From an uncultured Aquitalea sp. (GTDB lineage: Bacteria; Pseudomonadota; Gammaproteobacteria; Burkholderiales; Chromobacteriaceae), in assembly GCF_945957525.1 (NCBI RefSeq), contig NZ_CAMFLA010000015.1, positions 1 to 64,000 on the forward strand: a DNA stretch of 64,000 nucleotides. Direction: 5' to 3'. The position numbers and the translations under genes are program-made. Below, piece after piece: positions 41,754 to 50,792 of the stretch. The notes beneath the pieces were generated by a model. That model was not told the DNA's origin and ran no database searches. It was given only the letters and a program-made list of their open reading frames with translations. The number at the start of each line of letters is the position of its first letter. The first letter of the stretch is position 1.

Positions 41754-42821
41754 TCAGGCCTCGTACCAGCCCTTGGATGCATTGACCACTTTCACCACCA
41801 GCAACATCACCGGCACCTCGATGAGAACCCCGACGACTGTGGCCAGCGCCGCGCCAGACTCAAACCCGAACAGACTGATGGCGGCAGCCACGGCGAGTTC
41901 GAAGAAGTTCGACGCCCCGATGAGTGCTGATGGGCAAGCCACATTGTGCTTCTCTCCAACCATTTTGTTCAGCCAGTAGGCCAGCGCCGAATTGAAAAAT
42001 ACCTGGATGAGGATGGGCACGGCGAGCAATGCAATGACCAGAGGTTGCTTGATGATGGCCTCGCCCTGGAAGGCGAAGAGCAACACCAAGGTTGCAAGCA
42101 GTGCCGAGATGGACCACGGGCCAATCCTGGCCATGGCAGCGTCGAAGGCGGGTTGCCCCTTGGCCAGCAAGGTCTTGCGCAAAAGCTGGGCCAGAATGAC
42201 GGGGATGACGATATAGAGGATGACCGAGGTCAGCAGCGTGGCCCATGGCACGGCAATGGACGAAATGCCGAGCAGGAACGCAACAATCGGGGCAAAGGCA
42301 AACACCATGATGCTGTCGTTCATCGCCACCTGCGACAGCGTGAACAGCGGATCGCCGTTGGACAGCCGGCTCCAGACAAAGACCATGGCGGTACAGGGTG
42401 CAGCCGCCAACAGGATGAGGCCGGCAATATAACTATCCAGCTGATCGGCGGGCAGCATGGGGGCAAAGAGATTCCGCACGAACAACCAGCCCAGAAAAGC
42501 CATCGAAAACGGCTTCACCAGCCAGTTCACGAATAGCGTGACGCCGATGCCGCGGACGTGCTGCCTCACTTCATGCAAGGCGCTGAAATCCACCTTCACC
42601 AGCATGGGGATAATCATGACCCAGATCAGCAGGCCGACCGGCAGATTCACCTGCGCCACCGCCATGTGGCCGATGGCCTGAAACACGCGGGGCGCCAGCT
42701 GACCGGCAGCGATACCGGCGATGATGCAGAGAAACACCCAGAGGGTCAGATAACGCTCGAAAACACTCATCGGCGCGCCGGCCGCGGCCTTGGCGCCAGC
42801 TTCACATTGAACAACAGACAT
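41754..42821 (-). CDS. Acr3-family arsenite efflux permease
   Basis: Ten-helix inner-membrane As(III) extruder (BASS superfamily). The 355-residue protein has the conserved cysteine in the fourth helix (LAAAPCTAMVFVWSRLSNG) and the final blocks GASNFFELAVAAAISLFG and EVPVMLLVVKVVN typical of Acr3. The start follows GAGGAACC. Ten bases separate it from the arsC stop. Acr3 can work alone; with ArsA it may form an ATP-driven pump. Confidence 0.95.
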   Translation of the reverse strand: MSVVQCEAGAKAAAGAPMSVFERYLTLWVFLCIIAGIAAGQLAPRVFQAIGHMAVAQVNLPVGLLIWVMIIPMLVKVDFSALHEVRQHVRGIGVTLFVNWLVKPFSMAFLGWLFVRNLFAPMLPADQLDSYIAGLILLAAAPCTAMVFVWSRLSNGDPLFTLSQVAMNDSIMVFAFAPIVAFLLGISSIAVPWATLLTSVILYIVIPVILAQLLRKTLLAKGQPAFDAAMARIGPWSISALLATLVLLFAFQGEAIIKQPLVIALLAVPILIQVFFNSALAYWLNKMVGEKHNVACPSALIGASNFFELAVAAAISLFGFESGAALATVVGVLIEVPVMLLVVKVVNASKGWYEA

Positions 42822-42830
42822 GATGGTTCC

Positions 42831-43244
42831 TCACAAGCCCAGGGCTTCGCGCACAGCCGGCACCAGCCGTGCGCGAATGTCGTCGCGCACCGCCAGGAAG
42901 CTTTCCAGCGGCTCGCCGTGCGGGTCGTGAAAGCCCACGTGGATACGCTTCACCGGCCGCGGGAAAACGGGACAGGTTTCCTTGGCGTTGTCGCAAACGC
43001 TGACCACCAGATCGATTTCCTGGTCCATGACGTCTTCAACCGTTTTCGGGAACAGGCCTTCCGTCGGCAAGCCCGCCAACTGCAAGGCTTCGATGGCGCC
43101 ATCGGCGACCTTGGGTTGCGGGAGGGTGCCGGCGGAGATGCCGCGCACGAGGCCAGCCAGATCGTGGTTAAGGATTGCTTCACCCATCTGGGAGCGGCAG
43201 GAATTTCCCGTGCAGAGAACAAGGACAGTTTTCGGGTTGCTCAT
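42831..43244 (-). CDS. arsC: Arsenate reductase, low-molecular-weight-phosphatase type
   Basis: Reduces arsenate to arsenite for efflux. The 137-residue protein has the P-loop LCTGNSCRSQ with nucleophilic Cys11 and the general acid in HVGFHDP. Two more cysteines in SVCDNAKETCPVF have the spacing of Cys82/Cys89 of the thioredoxin-dependent pI258-type enzyme. The start could be 43244 or the ATG two codons upstream at 43250. It starts as the arsR gene ends. Confidence 0.93.
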   Translation of the reverse strand: MSNPKTVLVLCTGNSCRSQMGEAILNHDLAGLVRGISAGTLPQPKVADGAIEALQLAGLPTEGLFPKTVEDVMDQEIDLVVSVCDNAKETCPVFPRPVKRIHVGFHDPHGEPLESFLAVRDDIRARLVPAVREALGL

Positions 43245-43246
43245 GG

Positions 43247-43609
43247 TCATTTCTCTTGGGAGTGGGGCTTCTGGGTCCGACGCTTGGCGAGTGCGTCGCA
43301 AGCCGTCGTCTTCGGCAAACATGCCTTTCCCTGGCAGCAGTTGTGGGCCAGGAATGCAATCAGTTCGTTCATCGTCCCGTACTCGGCGGAATAGTGGATG
43401 AAGCGACTCTCACGCTCGCCCTTGATAAGACCGACACGACTCAGGTGCGACAGGTGAAAGGACAGCGTGGCATTCGGAATATTCAGGCGCTCACCAATGG
43501 CGGAGGCGTTGACCCCCTCCGGGCCAGCCTCCACGAGCAGGCGGAAGATAGCAAGACGCGACTCGTGCCCGAGAGCGGCAAGGATTTCAGCAGCGGTTAA
43601 AGTTTCCAT
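43247..43609 (-). CDS. arsR: ArsR-family arsenite-responsive repressor with C-terminal cysteine site
   Basis: Winged-helix dimeric repressor of 120 residues, first gene of the operon. The HTH is NIPNATLSFHLSHLSRVGL. It lacks the ELCVCDL-type site of E. coli ArsR. Instead Cys91, Cys92 and Cys97 lie in HNCCQGKACLP, close to the Cys95/96/102 sensor of Acidithiobacillus ferrooxidans ArsR. As(III) binding there should release DNA. The start is the ATG at 43609; the longer frame upstream runs through promoter sequence and the IS remnant. Confidence 0.93.
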   Translation of the reverse strand: METLTAAEILAALGHESRLAIFRLLVEAGPEGVNASAIGERLNIPNATLSFHLSHLSRVGLIKGERESRFIHYSAEYGTMNELIAFLAHNCCQGKACLPKTTACDALAKRRTQKPHSQEK

Positions 43610-43612
43610 GTT

Positions 43613-43650
43613 TCCAATATTATAGAAATATAGAAGCGAGTCAAATGACG
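43613..43650 (-). promoter_or_regulatory. arsR promoter/operator region
   Basis: On the minus strand TTGACT (43639-43644) and TATAAT (43619-43624) resemble -35 and -10 elements. The spacing of 14 bases is short; TAATAT two bases on gives 16. An AT-rich imperfect inverted repeat, CTATATTTCTATAATAT, covers the -10 and is a plausible ArsR site just before the ATG. Confidence 0.45.
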
Positions 43651-43744
43651 GATTTATTGTTGTGGCGCGCGCCAAGGTTCTTGGGCGCAACCGGGATGGC
43701 CTGTTGCACGAGCCGTGCAATGCTCGTGCAAGCAAATAACAAAA

Positions 43745-43894
43745 GGGGGGCGTGTACTGAATTTTGTGTAAACGGACATTTGGCAGGAAACTGCCACCTA
43801 GTCTGGAGACACAATGAGCTCGAAGAAACACGACGTACCTGACACACTACTGGACAGCTTGCTGGCCGATTACCAGAAGCCCGAAGACCTCATC
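43745..43894 (+). mobile_element. IS256-family remnant: left end and transposase N-terminus
   Basis: The terminal sequence GGGGGGCGTGTACTGAATTT (43745-43764), continuing into TGTGTAAAC, resembles IS256-family ends. The transposase start codon is at 43814 and is followed by SSKKHDVPDTLLDSLLADYQ and KPEDLI, the typical IS256-type N-terminus. Homology stops after about 27 codons; the rest of the transposase and the right end are absent. It points away from arsR. Confidence 0.65.
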
Positions 43895-44538
43895 ACCGAT
43901 CCCGCACTACGCCGCATGGCGGACCATTACGCGTTGCGTGCCCACTTGGTGCAGGACGCTGCGCGAAATGAATCAGGCCGAGGAGTTGGGCTGCTATCTC
44001 GAAACGGCTTGGCAAGGTGCGGTATGGTCGTTCAAGTCGCCCCCGAAAAAAACCCCGCAGGCCAAACTAGTGATGGTAAATCTGTTGAGCCTGTGCCAGC
44101 TGGAAACCAATGCCATGACTAATCACTGAACAGCATGGCAGTGCTTGCGAGAGGGGGTCATCTATGCCGATGGCGTCTGGCAGCACTTATCGACCGATTC
44201 GCTGCTCGCACCGACGCACACTATCCGCCAAGCTAATAAGTCACGAAAACTCATCATCCAGCATAAAACAAAGCACGATTGGCTTTTTGGCCTTGCCCCG
44301 TCCTCCCAATGCCCAGCGACAGCCAAATCGCACCCTATCTTGAACAGGCCAGCGTTCTGCCTGATACCTCTGTTCTAGGTGCTCTCCGATGAGCTGATTC
44401 GTAGCCACCGCTCTTCACCTCGCGTGTGAGTGCTGAAGCACTGCATCCGGCACTAGTGCTAAGCCGACACTATTGACACCTTGAACATCGAGTATCCCCG
44501 CGCGCAATTGAGTGAGGCCGAGTATTCGATAAATCCCA
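43895..44538. other. Gene-poor junk region between the IS remnant and the siderophore operon
   Basis: No intact gene is supported. An open stretch at 43938-44129 (plus) reads EMNQAEELGCYLETAWQGAV and could be the decayed end of another protein, which I do not recognise. The rest is out-of-frame debris up to the stop of the ABC ATPase gene. Confidence 0.55.
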
Positions 44539-45294
44539 TTACACCACACCATCTACGATCACATGAGCGATGCCTTGCGAGCAGCGCTCGATGCGTGCGT
44601 CGATCTGATACACCTCTCGCAGTATCTGCTCCGTGATGACATTGCAACTGGGACCACTGGCCCGTGCGGTGCCTCCAGCAATTACTACAACCTGGTCAGT
44701 AAAATGCAAGGCCTGATTGAGGTCGTGAATGGCGATGAAAACCAGAAGCCCGCGCTCGTGTGCCTGCTTGCGCATGAAGTCGAGGACCTGTATCTGCCGA
44801 TGCAGGTCGAGCGCGCTGGTTGGTTCGTCCATCAACATCACTTCCGGCTCACGTGCCAGCGTCTGTGCGATTGATACCAGTTGACGCTGTCCGCCGCTGA
44901 GTTCACTCAATTGGCGAAACGCCAGTTCGATGATGCCAAGCGAAGCCAAAATGGTGTCGATTTTTGCTAGGTCCTTGTCATGTACCATCCACGTCGGTGC
45001 CTGTTGCTTGCGTGTCAGCAAAACAGATTCGTATACAGTCATCCGCGCATTGGCGCTGATGTCCTGCGGCATGTAGCCGATGCTGCCATACCCCTTGCGC
45101 GCTCCATCCAACACCACACGCCCAGGCCCATCGATCAGGCCGGCGATGCGTTTGAACAGGGTCGATTTACCAGCCGCATTAGGGCCGACAACTGCCACCA
45201 CTTCGCCACCGCAGAAGGTGGGCGTGCTGACATCAATGAGAACCTTCCTCCCTCCATAACTTGCGCCGAGACGTTCCAAACGCAGCTTCACCAT
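44539..45294 (-). CDS. Siderophore ABC importer, ATPase (FepC/FecE type)
   Basis: Cytoplasmic ATPase of an iron-siderophore importer. The 251-residue protein has Walker A VGPNAAGKSTLF, signature LSGGQRQLVSIAQ and Walker B VMLMDEPTSALD. Its start overlaps the permease stop by 7 bp. It is the last gene of the siderophore operon and pairs with the FecCD permease and binding protein before it. Confidence 0.93.
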   Translation of the reverse strand: MVKLRLERLGASYGGRKVLIDVSTPTFCGGEVVAVVGPNAAGKSTLFKRIAGLIDGPGRVVLDGARKGYGSIGYMPQDISANARMTVYESVLLTRKQQAPTWMVHDKDLAKIDTILASLGIIELAFRQLSELSGGQRQLVSIAQTLAREPEVMLMDEPTSALDLHRQIQVLDFMRKQAHERGLLVFIAIHDLNQALHFTDQVVVIAGGTARASGPSCNVITEQILREVYQIDARIERCSQGIAHVIVDGVV

Positions 45295-46349
45295 ATGTTT
45301 CTCCTGCTGCCAAGAATGAGGGAAATGAAGAACGGCACGCCAATCAGCGCGGTCACCACTCCGATCGGAAAGATAGAGCCCGGAATCAGGGTTTTGCTGA
45401 CCACCGAACTAACCGACAGCACCAGCGCGCCGGTCAGCAACGAGGCCGGCAGGAAAAAGCGTTGGTCTTCCCCAATTAGCATGCGTGCGATATGCGGGCC
45501 AACCAGACCGACAAAACCGATGGAACCAACGAAGGCGACCGGGATCGCCGCAAGCAGGCTGACGAGGACCAGGGTCTGCCAACGTAGCCTTGCCACGTTA
45601 ATGCCAAAGCTGGCAGCTTTGTCGTCACCCAGGCGCAAGGCGGTGAGAGCCCAAGCTCGTCTGACGAACAGCGGCAGCGTGAGCGCAATTACCAGACAGG
45701 TTACGGCCAGCTTGGGCCAGGTAGCCTTGGTCAGGCTGCCCATGGTCCAAAACACCACAGCAGCCACCGCCTGCTCGCTAGCGAAGTATTGCACCAAGGC
45801 CAGCAGCGCGTTGAAGACGAATACCAATGCAATACCGAGCAGCACGATGGTTTCGGTACCCACGCCACGACGCAGACTCAGCAAGTGAATGATCAGAACC
45901 GACACCATGGCCATGGCAAAGGCATTGAGCGGCACCATATACTCAGTTGCGGTCGGAAACAGCTTGAGACCGAACGCCAGTCCGAGCGCGGCACCAAAGC
46001 TGGCAGCAGCGGATACGCCGAGAGTAAACGGGCTCGCCAGGGGATTGTTGAGAATAGTCTGCATCTGCGCGCCTGCGAGTGAAAGCGCGGCACCCACCGT
46101 CGCTGCCATCAATGCCACCGGCAGGCGAATCTCCCACAGCACCACCCGTAACTGGTCAGGGGCACTGCTCGGATGCAACAAGGCGCCGATCACGTCTTCG
46201 AGCCTATAGCTGGCAGGGCCCAATGCCAGGTCGAGCAATAGGCTCAACAGTAGCAGCACTGCGAGTACACTGAGCAGGCTGCGTTTGCGCCGCACCAGCG
46301 TGCGATAGATTGCCTGCTGCCCCACCCGGGCTACATGGCTGGAATTCAT
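45288..46349 (-). CDS. Siderophore ABC importer, FecCD-family permease
   Basis: Ten-helix inner-membrane permease of 353 residues. It shows the family blocks LPVALMAATVGAALSLAGAQ and NPLASPFTLGVSAAASFGAA. The ATPase-contact region is GFVGLVGPHIARMLIGEDQR. Only one permease gene is present, so it should act as a homodimer. It overlaps the binding-protein gene by 4 bp (ATGA) and the ATPase gene by 7 bp. Confidence 0.93.
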   Translation of the reverse strand: MNSSHVARVGQQAIYRTLVRRKRSLLSVLAVLLLLSLLLDLALGPASYRLEDVIGALLHPSSAPDQLRVVLWEIRLPVALMAATVGAALSLAGAQMQTILNNPLASPFTLGVSAAASFGAALGLAFGLKLFPTATEYMVPLNAFAMAMVSVLIIHLLSLRRGVGTETIVLLGIALVFVFNALLALVQYFASEQAVAAVVFWTMGSLTKATWPKLAVTCLVIALTLPLFVRRAWALTALRLGDDKAASFGINVARLRWQTLVLVSLLAAIPVAFVGSIGFVGLVGPHIARMLIGEDQRFFLPASLLTGALVLSVSSVVSKTLIPGSIFPIGVVTALIGVPFFISLILGSRRNIW

Positions 46350-47530
46350 AACTGTTTCCCCTTGGCTGGAAGGCTCACGAAATAGCCGGATTGGTAGCTA
46401 ATCGGCAAAAAACGCTGGTGCAATTCGCGAAAGGTAGCATCCGGATCGACATCGGCGAATAGTCCCGGGTGGAACCACTTGGCCAATTGCTGGATTGCCA
46501 CGAACTGGTACGGGCTGTTATAGAACTGATGCCAGATGGCATGAAAGGCTTGGTTCCGGTTGGCGGTAACGCCGGCGTAAGCCGGCCGCTTGGTATAGGC
46601 GGCGAGCTTGTGCGCGGCTTCCGCCAGGTCTGCGCCCGGCCCAACCCCGATCCAGCTACCGTGCGGAACGAACGCCTCCCAGTTGGCGCTGGTGATAACC
46701 ACCTGGTCTGGGTTGGCGGCGACTACCTGCTCGGGGTTGAGCTGGCCGAAGGTACCACGGATGATATCGTGCGCCACGTTGCGACCACCCGCCATCTCGA
46801 CGAACTTGCCGAAGTTCTCGTTACCGAAGCTCAGACAGCAGTCCTGGGTATAGCCGCCGATGCGTTCGATGAACACCTTGGGGCGTGCCGGCTGCCAGGC
46901 GGCGATGACGTCGGTGACGCGCTTGATCTGTTGCTGTCGAAACGCAATGAATGCTTCGGCCCGTGCCTCCTTGCCGAACAGCTTGCCGAACAGACGCATG
47001 GTCGGCTCGGTGTTTTCCATCGGGTAGTGGCGGAAGTCAACATAGACCACCGGAATGCCGAGTTCGCCGAGCTTCTCGATATACCGCGCATCATCAGTAG
47101 CGCGCTGCGATTCGATATTCATGATGATCACGTCGGGCTTAAGCGCGATCGCCTGCTCAATGTCGAACGAGCCATCCTCGAAACCGCCGAAAGTCGGAAT
47201 CTCGGCAATTTTGGGAAATTTACGCAGATAGGCGTTATAGGTGTCCGGATCGGACTGGATCAGATCCTTACGCCAGCCAATGATGCGCTGCATAGGGTTG
47301 TCTGTATCGAGTGCCGCTACCAGGTAAAGCTGACGGCCTTCGCCCAGGATCACGCGCCGTACTGGCAGGCGCACTGGCACCTTGCGACCGGCAAGGTCGG
47401 TAATCGTGGTGGCACCGGGTAAGGCTGCGGCGGTAGCGTTGCTTCTGACCGGCTTTGCCAGGAAAACCAGCAGACCGGCTAATGCCGCCAGGATGAGGGC
47501 TGCAAATGCCCATCGACGATGGAATGCCAT
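46346..47530 (-). CDS. Siderophore ABC importer, periplasmic binding protein (FepB/FatB-like)
   Basis: Type III (helix-linker) binding protein of 394 residues. An N-terminal membrane or signal segment at about residues 7-25 ([16 protein letters not shown]) has no clear lipobox. The ligand domain has TITDLAGRKVPVRLPVRRVI and LKPDVIIMN, typical of iron-siderophore binders. The start at 47530 follows AAGAGATTCATC; the longer frame to 47587 is less likely. It overlaps the permease gene. It should carry the ferric siderophore from the TonB receptor to FecCD. Confidence 0.9.
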   Translation of the reverse strand: MAFHRRWAFAALILAALAGLLVFLAKPVRSNATAAALPGATTITDLAGRKVPVRLPVRRVILGEGRQLYLVAALDTDNPMQRIIGWRKDLIQSDPDTYNAYLRKFPKIAEIPTFGGFEDGSFDIEQAIALKPDVIIMNIESQRATDDARYIEKLGELGIPVVYVDFRHYPMENTEPTMRLFGKLFGKEARAEAFIAFRQQQIKRVTDVIAAWQPARPKVFIERIGGYTQDCCLSFGNENFGKFVEMAGGRNVAHDIIRGTFGQLNPEQVVAANPDQVVITSANWEAFVPHGSWIGVGPGADLAEAAHKLAAYTKRPAYAGVTANRNQAFHAIWHQFYNSPYQFVAIQQLAKWFHPGLFADVDPDATFRELHQRFLPISYQSGYFVSLPAKGKQL

Positions 47531-47650
47531 GATGAATCTCTTGAAATCCAAGAATGAGTAGTCGGTCAAACCGGCGCTACCCACCATTTCGGTTGAATGC
47601 CTCGTATTGCTGAAGGGCCTGACTGAAGACTACAAGCGCTTGGCGCAAAC

Positions 47651-48886
47651 TCAGCCATGCTCCTCCTGTGGGCGGGCAGTAGTTACCCGTTCACTCCGCA
47701 TTGCCAACACGGCCACCATCGCCAATGCGTAGCATGCCGCCACATAGAAATAGGTGTAGCGAAGCCCCACGACTTGGGTTAGCCAGCCGCCAAGCGCGAT
47801 GCCGGTGATCGACGCGAACTGCGCAGTGCTCTGACCGATGCCGAGAATGTAGCCCTGGCGTTGGCTGCCAGCCGCCTTGGAGATCAAGGCCATCAGTACC
47901 GGTGTGGTCGCGCCAAGCAGCACACCCCAGGCGAAATGAATAGCGATGAATACCGCAATGCTGCGGGTGAGGCCGGCTACCGCCGTCAATATCGCGCAAG
48001 CCATCGCCACGTGGGTGATGCTGCGCAGTGCGTCGTCCAGTTGCTTGCGTTCGAAATAGCGTGCCCACAGCGTAGCCGACACCACGAAACCGAACGCCTG
48101 CAAGCCGTAGCTCAAACCCACCAGCCAATTACTCACGCCGAACACCGAGCGGACATAGAGCGAGAATGGGGTTTGGGTGATCATACGGCTCAAAAGCAGG
48201 AGTCCAGTCACGCAAAGCAGCCCGGCGATCGGAGGCTTGCGCCACAGCGCCCCAGGTTCGAGCATAGTGTCACTCACGGAGGGCACTGCCTTGGCAACGG
48301 GTCGCACAGAGGGCAGGATCAGCGCAACGGTGCCCGCACAGATTGCGCATGCCACGGCGGCGCCGATGTTGATCCAGTAAAAGCTGGCATGATCGAGGAT
48401 CAGGCCACCTGCCACGGCCCCGAACAGCGAGCCAACATTGGTAGACACCTGTAAATAGGCGAACAGGCGCACGTGCCGTGCGGGCGACTCTATGCTGACC
48501 CCATACGCCTGCGCCGGCGCAATATAGCCGGCGCAGGCTCCCTGCAGGAGGCGCAGCACGAGGATGGTCCACACGTCTTGGGCAAAGGCCAATGCAAGCT
48601 GAGTCAGCGCCAGGCCGAGCAGTGCGCGGACCATCATAAGCTTGTGGCCGAAGCGATCACCGACCCGCCCCCAGAATGTGCTGGTCAGCACGATGCCGAG
48701 CATCGGGCCGACGTAAATGGCGACGCCGGCAAAACCGAACTGCCAGCCGGAAGTGCTGAGCGCCCGGAGATGAATGGGCCAGAACGGCCCGCTCATCTCC
48801 ATGGCGCCCATCGATACCAACTGGACCACGAACAGCAGATGAATGAGCCGTGACGACCGTGCCGGCGCGATCGGAGCGTGTGCCAT
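47651..48886 (-). CDS. MFS transporter, probable siderophore exporter
   Basis: A 411-residue twelve-helix MFS protein. It shows YVGPMLGIVLTSTFWGRVGD with GDRFGHKLMM as the helix 2-3 motif, and GQSTAQFASITGIALGGWL near the end. Its place right after the siderophore synthetase gene matches the exporters SbnD, LbtB and FslB in known NIS clusters. The start at 48886 overlaps or abuts the synthetase stop; the frame stays open to 49171 through synthetase sequence read in another frame. Confidence 0.88.
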   Translation of the reverse strand: MAHAPIAPARSSRLIHLLFVVQLVSMGAMEMSGPFWPIHLRALSTSGWQFGFAGVAIYVGPMLGIVLTSTFWGRVGDRFGHKLMMVRALLGLALTQLALAFAQDVWTILVLRLLQGACAGYIAPAQAYGVSIESPARHVRLFAYLQVSTNVGSLFGAVAGGLILDHASFYWINIGAAVACAICAGTVALILPSVRPVAKAVPSVSDTMLEPGALWRKPPIAGLLCVTGLLLLSRMITQTPFSLYVRSVFGVSNWLVGLSYGLQAFGFVVSATLWARYFERKQLDDALRSITHVAMACAILTAVAGLTRSIAVFIAIHFAWGVLLGATTPVLMALISKAAGSQRQGYILGIGQSTAQFASITGIALGGWLTQVVGLRYTYFYVAACYALAMVAVLAMRSERVTTARPQEEHG

Positions 48887-48888
48887 TG

Positions 48889-50757
48889 TCAGTTCCCGCT
48901 CGGTGCCGCTGCCAGTGGATTGGGCAGTTGGTGCTGCAGACGGTAGTCGGCGTACTTGAGCAGATGCATGCGCAACACAGAGCGCGTGAACCACGGTTGC
49001 GTAAGGAAGGCCACCCGCTCTCGCTGCCACAGCACCGGATCGACCCGCTCCGCGACGGCATCGAACGCGCCCTCGGTCTCCTCGCGTAGTATCTCCCACA
49101 GCCGGGTCGGAGCTAGTTCGTACTCGTTGGTTAACAGCAGCGCCACTTCGTGCAGGTGGCACACAAAGCATGCATCCACCACGAACGAGCGCACCGGCTC
49201 GATGTCGCCATCGAACATGGTCGGCAGAATGCCAGGATACACATAGGGCTTGAGTTCGTAGCCGCGCGCATTCAGTAGAGGCGTGTAGGTGCGGCCGTCG
49301 CCGAAGTCGCGGATTAGCAGGCTCTTCGGCGCACCATCCGTATCGAACAGCACCGAGGTGTTCTGCTGGTGCGCCTCAAGCGCGATTCCATACAGCAGGT
49401 AGATCGCGATCACCGGGCGCGTAACTACGCGCGCATACTGACGGAAATATGCTTCAACCGTCTCTCTGGATGCTCGCACACCACCGCGTTCGATCAGTTC
49501 GCTGATGAGCGGCCGGCCACTAACCGGCGCACCAGTCAGCAAGGCAGCCACGGTGATTGGCAGCAGACCATCGGAGCGTTCGAACGCTTCCCGGCTGTTG
49601 CGGAAGGCGACCGACAGATGGCGTCCCGGGTGGTCTTCCTGCCGCACCGCATGTTTATAGTGGAACGCCACCTCTTCCGGGAAGATGTCGAGCATCCGGT
49701 CGAAACCGTGCTCGACAGCCAGGATGCGCTTGATCACTGCGCTGATGCGCGGTCCCATATGGATCGACTTCGCCTGCAGGCTGCGCTGCTCGCTGGTCAG
49801 CCACAATGCTACCGGCAGCTTGATGAACGGCGGCGTGCCCGGCAACTGCGGCAGCATGGTACGAAACGACATGGTCGGCAGGGTTTCGATGTCTGGACCA
49901 TCCAGGATCAGGATACCTTCCTCTATCTCGGCTGCGTATTCCTTGCGCACGAAATTCTCCAAGTGCCAAGCGTGGAGCGGTAGCGGCAGCCAGTCCGTTT
50001 CATCGAGTCCTCTGGCATTCAGGCCGGCCTTCCAACTCGCCCATTGTGTGGGGAAATTCGCGGCGAACCAGTCATGGTAGCTATGCACGTGCGGCATGCG
50101 TTCCAAGTACGCGTTATCGGCGCGAAGCGCGGCGATGCGTACCGGCACTTTGGCGTTGAACTCGGGCGACAGCGCGGCCACCTGTTCCGGGGTCAAGTCC
50201 GGTTTGGATTTCCAGGTCGGGTAGAACGGGTGTCCTTCGAGCGAGCCCCATTGGTCGAGCAGCACCGCCGCCGCGCTGGTGCTGGAGTGTCGGCGCAAGT
50301 AGTCGGTGAGGCCCCAAGCGCCGGCAACACCGATATGCTCGCGCAGTTCGCCGTTCCACGCTTCGCGGTAGAGGCGCGCCAGTGCATCGTTAGCGACGCT
50401 GTTGGCCATATCGGCCTTCAAGCCGGCTACGCCTTCGTCGCTCGGGGCAAAATCGAAGCACTCACGCAAGGTCTCGATCAGCTGTGCGGCACTTACGATC
50501 GCACTGCGCTTGCCACCGTGCTCAATCAGGGTGATCGCGCCATGATTGATGAACGTATTGGCGGGAGCCACCTGCAAGTCTTCGAAGTAGACCAAGGCTA
50601 GCCGATGCCACAACGGCAACCACACGCTGCGGCCTTGTGGAGCAAATACCAACATTGCGGGGTCAATGATCTTTTCGGCGAACAGGCAACGCACTACGCG
50701 GCGCAGTGCATTGCGTTCGGCATTGTGCAGGGCGACGGCTTCGCGCCCTGCGGACAT
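48889..50757 (-). CDS. NIS siderophore synthetase, IucA/IucC family
   Basis: ATP-dependent NRPS-independent synthetase that joins a carboxylate (usually citrate) to an amine. The 622-residue protein has the family blocks LEGHPFYPTWKSKPDLTPEQ, LHAWHLENFVRKEY, SFRTMLPQLPGTPPFIKLPV and the C-terminal IYLLYGIALEAHQQNTSVLF. It is the only synthetase in the operon. Two starts are possible: the ATG at 50757 with GGGAGCAAC before it, which I prefer, or the ATG at 50796 that overlaps the upstream stop as ATGA. The substrate class cannot be read by eye. Confidence 0.9.
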   Translation of the reverse strand: MSAGREAVALHNAERNALRRVVRCLFAEKIIDPAMLVFAPQGRSVWLPLWHRLALVYFEDLQVAPANTFINHGAITLIEHGGKRSAIVSAAQLIETLRECFDFAPSDEGVAGLKADMANSVANDALARLYREAWNGELREHIGVAGAWGLTDYLRRHSSTSAAAVLLDQWGSLEGHPFYPTWKSKPDLTPEQVAALSPEFNAKVPVRIAALRADNAYLERMPHVHSYHDWFAANFPTQWASWKAGLNARGLDETDWLPLPLHAWHLENFVRKEYAAEIEEGILILDGPDIETLPTMSFRTMLPQLPGTPPFIKLPVALWLTSEQRSLQAKSIHMGPRISAVIKRILAVEHGFDRMLDIFPEEVAFHYKHAVRQEDHPGRHLSVAFRNSREAFERSDGLLPITVAALLTGAPVSGRPLISELIERGGVRASRETVEAYFRQYARVVTRPVIAIYLLYGIALEAHQQNTSVLFDTDGAPKSLLIRDFGDGRTYTPLLNARGYELKPYVYPGILPTMFDGDIEPVRSFVVDACFVCHLHEVALLLTNEYELAPTRLWEILREETEGAFDAVAERVDPVLWQRERVAFLTQPWFTRSVLRMHLLKYADYRLQHQLPNPLAAAPSGN

Positions 50758-50792
50758 GTTGCTCCCGATTTGTCGGGGATTCAGATTGCTTT

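Noticed and set aside
43745..44538. Intact IS256-family insertion sequence
   Set aside because: Only the left end and about 27 transposase codons are present, and no matching right end was found.
46741..46750. Uptake-like word inside the island (GCTGGCCGAA)
   Set aside because: It differs from GTTGGCCGAA by one base and was not counted; a similar near match at about 56470 was also left out.
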